Shown piece by piece: positions 17,184-21,784 of a stretch of DNA of 21,784 nt. The DNA is from DASYSA01 sp036003885 (GTDB lineage Bacteria; Acidobacteriota; Blastocatellia; UBA7656), in NCBI GenBank assembly GCA_036003885.1, contig DASYSA010000223.1:1-21784 (forward strand), read 5' to 3'. The stretch's first letter is position 1. Every line of letters begins with the position of its first letter. The translations under genes were made by a program, and so were the position numbers. Below the pieces are notes generated by a model. The model was not told where the DNA came from and did no database searches. It saw only the letters and a program-made list of their open reading frames with translations.

Positions 17184-17339
17184 TCTCATTAACACCTCGA
17201 TTTATCGAGGTGTTGCGGTGGCGCGGACGGTCCTTCGACTGTTTCAACAGTCTTCCGATTTCGCGAGGGGAAACCGTTGAAACGGTTGCAGGTCCCGTCC
17301 TGGTCGAGGGCACCTCACTAAAGTGAGGTGTTAATGAGA
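17184..17339. repeat. 156-bp nested palindromic element
   Basis: Perfect 15-bp terminal inverted repeats (17184-17198 and 17325-17339) enclose further paired segments: hairpins AACACCTCGA/TCGAGGTGTT (17191-17214), GACTGT/ACAGTC (17237-17252), AACCGTT/AACGGTT (17272-17287) and CACCTCAC/GTGAGGTG (17311-17330), plus GGACGG (17225-17230) paired with CCGTCC (17295-17300). It can fold as one long stem or as a row of hairpins. No T-tract follows, so it is not a typical terminator. It is most likely a MITE- or REPIN-type mobile repeat. It occupies the middle of the 492-nt gap 17076-17567, whose only other feature is the promoter at 17460. Confidence 0.85.
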
Positions 17340-17459
17340 TAAGCGCTCGCGGAGCAACGTCGAGCTAACGAGCAAGGACAGGACCCCGCAGCGCGTCGAA
17401 CTTTTGATTGCAACCAAACAGTTCTGCGTCGTCTGGATTCTCAATCACATCGCACTCGG

Positions 17460-17488
17460 TTGACAGCCCCATGCCAGTTTTTTAGACT
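17460..17488 (+). promoter_or_regulatory. Sigma70-like promoter of the TauD-type oxygenase gene
   Basis: A consensus -35 TTGACA (17460-17465) and TAGACT (17483-17488) are 17 nt apart, followed by GT as in the 13653 promoter. The predicted start near 17495 leaves a leader of about 70 nt. The TTG of the -35 box could be misread as a start codon for the downstream gene. Confidence 0.65.
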
Positions 17489-17567
17489 GTCCGCAACCAG
17501 TGCGAGCCCGTGCTGGGAGAACTTATCGAAAGCGCGAAAATACTCAAAAAGATTGGAGCAGCCCGAG

Positions 17568-18509
17568 ATGCTCGCGCCGTTTCCGAGTACCGGAAGAATC
17601 GATGTCTCATCCTCCCTGGCGTGTGACCTGCTGAAGGGCGCCGAGAGCCTGCCTGTGTACGACAACAAGGAGTTCTACTCGTCCGCGTTGCAAACTCTGG
17701 TGCGTGATCATATTCGCCAAAACTGTCCGGATGGTTTCGATTGGCTCGCCGGTGAGATACGGGAGCGAATCGCTCAGTGGCCCTACTGCGTGTTACTGCA
17801 GGGCCTTCGATTCGATGAGGGGAACAGGTTGTTTATCGCCATTAACCGGGCCTTCGGCGAATTGGTGGCCCGTCCATACGAAAAACCGAGAGCTCAACTG
17901 GTTCATTACATCCAGCCGGCGACCGACATCCGTTCGTCGAGAGGAGGCCAGGAGAGTGAGAGATTGCATACGGACACCGCGGATTGGGAAACACCGGTCG
18001 AACTGATCTCGATGGTCTGCGTCCGCGCGGACCGGGGAGGAGGAGGCCGGTCCCGGATCCTTGACGTTGACTCGGTGCGAGACGAAGTAGGGACTCGCCT
18101 GGGCATGGAGACACTTGAACTTCTGGAGACCGAGGCCGTACCGTGGCGGCTTGCCGATTACTTCGGAGGCGGCACGAAGTGGCGGACCGTGCTATCCGAA
18201 TCCAGCATGTGTTGGCGGCGCTACACAATTGAGCTGGCACTCGATTCCGATGGTATTGAGGTTTCGGCAGCATTGCTGGCCTCATTGGACGCGTTCGAGA
18301 ATGTCATCTCTGCCAGCAAGCGCACTGTTGATTTCCTGATGCGCGAGGGCGAGTTACTGTTTGCGGACAACTGGCGGACAATTCATGCTCGCACGCCGAT
18401 CGCGGACGGTGAAGCTTCCGGCCGCTTGATGATTCGAAGTTGGATCAGAACTCAAATGAATGGAGATGCGAATGCAATTCGCTCAAATTCGGGATCGCGT
18501 CGAAACTGA
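17568..18509 (+). CDS. TauD/TfdA-type Fe(II)/2-oxoglutarate dioxygenase
   Basis: A 313-residue cytosolic enzyme. The iron triad is H134 and D136 (LHTDTADWE) with H273 (WRTIHARTP), and R286 or R290 (GRLMIRSWI) would bind 2-oxoglutarate. The arrangement matches the TauD/clavaminate-synthase branch rather than PhyH, so this hydroxylase evolved separately from the other three. The ATG at 17568 is chosen because GGAG lies 9 nt upstream and a strong promoter occupies 17460-17488; an upstream TTG at 17460 is inside the promoter. The downstream gene overlaps its 3' end, indicating translational coupling. Substrate unknown; beta-hydroxylation of an amino acid is one typical role. Confidence 0.88.
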   Translation: MLAPFPSTGRIDVSSSLACDLLKGAESLPVYDNKEFYSSALQTLVRDHIRQNCPDGFDWLAGEIRERIAQWPYCVLLQGLRFDEGNRLFIAINRAFGELVARPYEKPRAQLVHYIQPATDIRSSRGGQESERLHTDTADWETPVELISMVCVRADRGGGGRSRILDVDSVRDEVGTRLGMETLELLETEAVPWRLADYFGGGTKWRTVLSESSMCWRRYTIELALDSDGIEVSAALLASLDAFENVISASKRTVDFLMREGELLFADNWRTIHARTPIADGEASGRLMIRSWIRTQMNGDANAIRSNSGSRRN

Positions 18510-18885
18510 TGGAGTGGCGGCGCCCATCGACCTTACCGCGCTCCACGGAAGATGGGTTAATTCGAATCCAGATTCGAGTGGCATCGCGCGGATGGTCATA
18601 TCCGGGACCGACGCAAGTCTTACTCTGCAGGTGTCCGCGATTGGCCCGGATGGTTTGATCGACTGGGGGACAGTGGACGTCACCATACTAACCTCAGGCC
18701 CATCGTCGAGGGTTGCCGCGGGTTTTACCTGTCGCTACGACTTCGGCTTTGTGGAAATTCGGCTTCAGGCGATGATCCTCAAAGGGTTGATCGTTCTCGC
18801 CGAACTACACAGATTCAAGGACGACAGCAAACGCGTGGACTATTTCGTTCGCGAATACTTCGCGTTGGATCACGGGCGATACTAA
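18472..18885 (+). CDS. Small conserved-type protein, paralog of 18920-19348, function unknown
   Basis: A 137-residue soluble protein, with start choices at 18460, 18466 or 18472. The last is preferred because GGAGA sits 5 nt upstream. Any of them overlaps the TauD gene by about 38-50 nt. Visible features are LHGRWVNSNP near residue 30, an ISGTDASLTLQVSAIGPDGLIDWG beta-like stretch split by turns, YDFGF, and VDYFVREYFAL at the end. The same pattern recurs in the next gene. Alternating beta strands suggest a small lipocalin-like barrel that could bind a ligand, but this is a guess. Without a signal peptide it should be cytoplasmic. Confidence 0.75.
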   Translation: MQFAQIRDRVETDGVAAPIDLTALHGRWVNSNPDSSGIARMVISGTDASLTLQVSAIGPDGLIDWGTVDVTILTSGPSSRVAAGFTCRYDFGFVEIRLQAMILKGLIVLAELHRFKDDSKRVDYFVREYFALDHGRY

Positions 18886-18919
18886 GGTCCCTGACTAACA
18901 AGCTGATTGAGAATCCACA

Positions 18920-19348
18920 ATGACACAGAACTTCGAATATAAGCAGAGCTATCATCTGAATCCCGCGTTAACTGATCCGGCGACAAGAACTCTGAACGCC
19001 GACAAGCTGACCGGTCGATGGGTGAATACGGACCCGGCGACACAAGGAGTAGCCGAAATCCTGATTGAACAAGAGGGCGGGGTCTTCAAGGTCGGCGCAG
19101 TTGGTATAGGGGCGGACGGTCCAATTGCCTGGCCTGTGACCAGGGCCACCGCATTGGCAAATCTGGAGGAAGAAGCGGGACAGCGCGCGCTTGCTCTGGC
19201 GGTTACTTTCAAGTTTGGCTTCATGACTGCAGAGACATATCTTCGAGTTAACAAAGGCGTATTGGTCATCGTGCTGTTTTGTACTTTTACGGATGACAGC
19301 GGAAGATCGAATTACGTGAATCGTGAGTTTTTTTACCGGCAGGTTTGA
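18920..19348 (+). CDS. Small conserved-type protein, paralog of 18472-18885, function unknown
   Basis: A 142-residue protein that aligns along its length with the preceding gene product: LTGRWVNTDPATQGVAEI, GADGPIAWP, FKFGFM, GVLVIVLFCTFTDD and NYVNREFF mirror GRWVNSNPDSSGIARM, GPDGLIDWG, YDFGFV, GLIVLAELHRFKDD and DYFVREYF. The GRWVN...G(I/V)A...W pattern is reminiscent of small beta-barrel proteins of unknown role. The gene follows 34 nt after its paralog, so a tandem duplication inside one operon is likely. The start ATG has only a weak ribosome site. Possible roles are a substrate carrier or an accessory subunit for an oxygenase. Confidence 0.78.
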   Translation: MTQNFEYKQSYHLNPALTDPATRTLNADKLTGRWVNTDPATQGVAEILIEQEGGVFKVGAVGIGADGPIAWPVTRATALANLEEEAGQRALALAVTFKFGFMTAETYLRVNKGVLVIVLFCTFTDDSGRSNYVNREFFYRQV

Positions 19349-19393
19349 TGCTGGATCAACTCGACCGGGTCCGCTGAAAGTTCTGAGCTGTCT

Positions 19394-19407
19394 GAGAGGA
19401 GAAGGAG
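19394..19407 (+). promoter_or_regulatory. Ribosome binding site supporting a TTG start
   Basis: GAGAGGAGAAGGAG ends 5 nt before TTG at 19413. This purine-rich tract decides the start of the third PhyH gene against the upstream GTG at 19323, which has no comparable site and would overlap the preceding gene. Confidence 0.7.
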
Positions 19408-19412
19408 TCGCA

Positions 19413-20258
19413 TTGGATTTCATTCGCCTCACCCCGGAGCAACGAAAGTCTTTTGACGAAGATGGCTTTCTGGTCGTTCCAGGCGCCCTTGAGCCAGAAG
19501 CCGTAGGCCGGCTGATCGAAGCAGGCGACCGGCTGGCGGAATCGTTCCTCAACAAGCCCAGCGTTCTCGACCGGCCGGAGTACAACCATATCGATCTGCG
19601 GCCGGGCATTCTCAGAGAAGAGGCGCTCTTCGATCTCATCGCCAATCCCACTACCGTCCCGCTCGTCGTTCAGTTGCTCAGCCCCAATATTCATCTTCAT
19701 TCCACGACACTCATTTACAAGAGACCCGAGAATCCCGATGCCGAACCCTTTAGACGCGGATGGCACCGTGATATTCGGATCCCGCGGGACCTTGGACACC
19801 AGGGCTTGCCGCTGGTGGGTATCAAGATTTGCTACTGTTTGACGGATTTTCAACAGTCTGATTGCGGCATGACCCTGATGGCGCGCGGAACTCACCGGAG
19901 AACTGATCCCCTGGCGATTCCGAAGGGACAGATCGATCCAGTGGGGGTCGAAGTGTGCGACCTCAAATTGAACGCCGGAGACGCCTTGTTTTTCGAGAAC
20001 CGCATTTTTCACACCGCTGCGCCGAATCGCAGCAATCGCGTGTCAAAGGTACTGATGTTCGGCTATGCCTACCGCTGGATGAAGCCCGAGGTGTATCTCG
20101 ATGTTCCCGACAAGCAATACCTGGATAAGGCAGATCCGATTGTACATCAACTGCTGGGAGGCTACCGCGACGTTGATACCCCGCCCTGGGCGTTGCAGCG
20201 ATGGGCCAGGCGTCACAACGCTTGTCCGGAATCCCCGCCGTGGACTGTGGAGATTTGA
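19413..20258 (+). CDS. PhyH family Fe(II)/2-oxoglutarate hydroxylase (divergent third member)
   Basis: A 281-residue enzyme beginning at a TTG codon. The typical N-terminus LTPEQRKSFDEDGFLVVPG appears at once. Iron ligands are H118 and D120 (WHRD) and H200 (FHTAAPN); R209 is the likely 2-oxoglutarate anchor. It differs from the two WHQD paralogs and is closer to ordinary PhyH enzymes, with a longer insert before the first ligand (RPENPDAEPFRRG). HxD is retained, so hydroxylation is expected. It follows the two small paralogs by 64 nt and precedes the flavin monooxygenases by 122 nt, a gap in which I see no promoter or terminator. Confidence 0.9.
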   Translation: MDFIRLTPEQRKSFDEDGFLVVPGALEPEAVGRLIEAGDRLAESFLNKPSVLDRPEYNHIDLRPGILREEALFDLIANPTTVPLVVQLLSPNIHLHSTTLIYKRPENPDAEPFRRGWHRDIRIPRDLGHQGLPLVGIKICYCLTDFQQSDCGMTLMARGTHRRTDPLAIPKGQIDPVGVEVCDLKLNAGDALFFENRIFHTAAPNRSNRVSKVLMFGYAYRWMKPEVYLDVPDKQYLDKADPIVHQLLGGYRDVDTPPWALQRWARRHNACPESPPWTVEI

Positions 20259-20380
20259 TCGAGTCAGAACGTAAGTTACAACGCTCATGTTTGAGTCTTA
20301 GCTGCGGTCCGCGAAGGTCGGATGTTGTGAACGGATGTCTCTCGAAGACGAGACGCTGCTGTGTGTGAGATGGAAGAGCG

Positions 20381-21466
20381 ATGAATCTTAGATTCCACTG
20401 GATGCTTCCAAAAGGAGGAGAGGTAGCCATTGATGCGCCTCAGACGCCTCAGGAGGCAGCCCGTTATCGAATTCTGTCGACAACCAACGCGTCGGCTGCT
20501 CCTCGGCCCGACTTGAAAGGTTGGTCGCACTTTGCTCGCCACGCAGAGGAAGCAGGGATCGATTCGGTGCTGATATCGTTCAGTCGTTACGAGCCGGATC
20601 CCCTTCTCGTCAGCTGCGCTCTCGGGCGAGCCACGGGCAGGCTGAAGTTCATCGTCGCTTTTCGCTCAGGGTTGATGCAGCCGACAACTTTTGTTCAGCA
20701 GGTCAACACCCTCTCCGCTCTGATCAACGGACGCGTCAGCTTGAACATCGTTAACGGCAGTTCAACGTTGGAGCAACACGGGTACGGGGATTTTCTCGCG
20801 CACGACGAGAGGTACGCGCGCGCCGAGGAGTTCCTGGCGGTCTGCCGTTCATTCTGGAGCGCCGACGGCGAAGTCGATTTCGCCGCGAAACATTATCGAG
20901 TCGAGCGAGGAAAACTTCACACGCCATTTCTCGCGCCGGATCGGAACGCGCCGGAAATCTATATCTCGGGACACTCGGAGCAGTCCGAGCGGCTGGCCTA
21001 TTCCCAGGGCTCGTGCTGGCTGCGCGTGATAGACACGCCCGAGAAGCTTGCACCGTTAGTGGAGCGCGCTCGAGCACGCGGAATCGGCGTCTGTCTTCGG
21101 CTCGGCCTGATCTGCCGGTCTACCCGGGAGGAGGCAGTCGCGACCGCCGAGTCCCTCTTGCCGGACGATCGAGATGAGAACACCGCGACCCTTAAAGATG
21201 ACTCACAAATGTACGACGAGGGCAAGTCGGCTGCGAGCGACACCTACTGGCTGAACCGTTCCCTCTGGGCAGGGTTGGTGCCGTATTACGGCCCCGTATG
21301 GACAACTCTCCTGGGTACGCCGAAGGATGTCGCCGAGGCCTTTCTCGCATACAAACGAATCGGCGTTACTGGGTTCATCATTTCGGGCTGGCCGGAACTG
21401 GATGAGTTGATCCGTTTCGGCAGAGATGTTCTCCCGCTCGTCCGGGAGGCCGAACGCCGGCGATAG
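20381..21466 (+). CDS. Luciferase-like FMNH2-dependent monooxygenase, SsuD-like
   Basis: A 361-residue TIM-barrel flavin monooxygenase near the usual length of alkanesulfonate monooxygenase SsuD (about 380). Family features: LRFHWMLP at the N-terminus, HAEEAGIDSVL, LKFIVAFRSGLMQPTTFVQQ, RVSLNIVNGSS, DERYARAEEFLAV, and the C-terminal GTPKDVAEAF...GVTGFIISGWP. SsuD-type enzymes cleave C-S bonds of alkanesulfonates; relatives in biosynthetic clusters hydroxylate amines or carbon. With no ssuE or transporter here and several 2OG oxygenases beside it, a tailoring role is as likely as sulfur scavenging. A reduced-flavin supply from elsewhere is needed. GGAAGAG precedes the ATG. Confidence 0.92.
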   Translation: MNLRFHWMLPKGGEVAIDAPQTPQEAARYRILSTTNASAAPRPDLKGWSHFARHAEEAGIDSVLISFSRYEPDPLLVSCALGRATGRLKFIVAFRSGLMQPTTFVQQVNTLSALINGRVSLNIVNGSSTLEQHGYGDFLAHDERYARAEEFLAVCRSFWSADGEVDFAAKHYRVERGKLHTPFLAPDRNAPEIYISGHSEQSERLAYSQGSCWLRVIDTPEKLAPLVERARARGIGVCLRLGLICRSTREEAVATAESLLPDDRDENTATLKDDSQMYDEGKSAASDTYWLNRSLWAGLVPYYGPVWTTLLGTPKDVAEAFLAYKRIGVTGFIISGWPELDELIRFGRDVLPLVREAERRR

Positions 21467-21556
21467 CATGATTCTTCGTAACGATGGTTTGCCGGCGAGC
21501 GTTTCTCGATGATGGTCGCGATTTGAAGAGATAACAACAACCGTAAGAGTAAAGCC

Positions 21557-21784
21557 GTGAGTTTAAGATTCCATTGGATGTTTCCAAAAGGCGGCGAAGT
21601 AGCCATGAAGACGGCCCAGGAAACGTCCCGTGTTCTCACCACGAGGAGCGCCTCGCCGGCCGCGCTGCCGGACATGGAGGGCTGGCTGCGTTTTGCCCGT
21701 AACGCCGAGGAAGCGGGAATCGAATCGGTGTTGCTCTCTTTCAGTCGTTATGAACCGGATACCTTTTTCATAGCGTGCGCAGTT
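21557..21784 (+). CDS. Second luciferase-like monooxygenase, tandem paralog (3' partial)
   Basis: The window ends inside this gene after 76 codons. It starts at GTG 21557, giving VSLRFHWMFPKGGEVA, which parallels the start of the previous gene almost residue for residue; GWLRFARNAEEAGIESVLLSFSRYEPD also matches. The nucleotide sequence is similar too, so the pair comes from tandem duplication. The gap is 90 nt. Divergence near residues 17-40 suggests it has had time to specialise. Active-site residues lie beyond the window. Confidence 0.88.
   Translation, partial: MSLRFHWMFPKGGEVAMKTAQETSRVLTTRSASPAALPDMEGWLRFARNAEEAGIESVLLSFSRYEPDTFFIACAV

Noticed and set aside
17191..17214. Rho-independent terminator of the methyltransferase gene
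   Set aside because: The stem is strong, but no T-tract follows and the hairpin is part of a larger palindromic element.
17460..17567. TTG start extending the TauD gene by 36 residues
   Set aside because: The TTG is part of a consensus -35 box and no ribosome site precedes it, whereas the ATG at 17568 has GGAG at good spacing.
18968..19651. 227-residue minus-strand open frame
   Set aside because: It overlaps two plus-strand genes with recognisable paralogy or catalytic motifs, has no recognisable domain, and is Ser/Arg-rich as expected for a shadow frame.

Overview
The window is bacterial DNA of about 57% GC (estimated by eye) with dense, mostly plus-strand genes, exported proteins with signal peptides, and two structured palindromic repeats between genes. 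The mix of a cytochrome-linked periplasmic binding protein, a giant multicopper oxidase, many Fe(II)/2-oxoglutarate oxygenases and REPIN-like repeats would suit a soil or sediment Gram-negative such as an Acidobacteriota member. No rRNA or other marker gene is present, so the lineage is a guess. I found no tRNA, rRNA, CRISPR array, transposase or phage gene.

Region 1 (1-8293) looks like an envelope metal and redox module. It holds the 3' part of a protein with a c-type heme motif fused to a type-1 periplasmic binding domain, a SCO1/SenC copper chaperone with an extra N-terminal heavy-metal-binding motif, and a 1942-residue secreted multi-cupredoxin protein. The last has one complete type-1 copper motif and several HxH motifs. 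Its size and motifs recall the giant bacterial multicopper oxidases linked to Mn(II) oxidation (MofA/MnxG type). The substrate is inferred.

Region 2 (8438-11255) holds a Gly/Lys-rich low-complexity protein with five copies of an 18-nt repeat, then a 726-residue protein I cannot assign, whose C-terminal half has only faint kinase-like features.

Region 3 (11316-21784) is a compact accessory cluster of tailoring enzymes: three PhyH-type and one TauD-type Fe(II)/2OG oxygenase, a two-domain GT25-GT2 glycosyltransferase on the minus strand, a GT2 enzyme, a further glycosyltransferase-like protein, a SAM methyltransferase, two small paralogous unknown proteins, and two tandem SsuD-like flavin monooxygenases, the second cut by the window end. 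All four 2OG oxygenases keep the HxD metal ligand, so they look like hydroxylases rather than halogenases. No NRPS, PKS or recognisable precursor is visible, so what these enzymes modify is unknown. The cluster is the best candidate here for an undescribed pathway.

Two sigma70-like promoters with the same TTGAC(A/G)-N17-TAGACT layout precede the second PhyH gene and the TauD gene. They probably split the cluster into transcription units and fix the start codons of both genes. A 116-bp REPIN-like element and a 156-bp nested palindrome lie between cluster genes.
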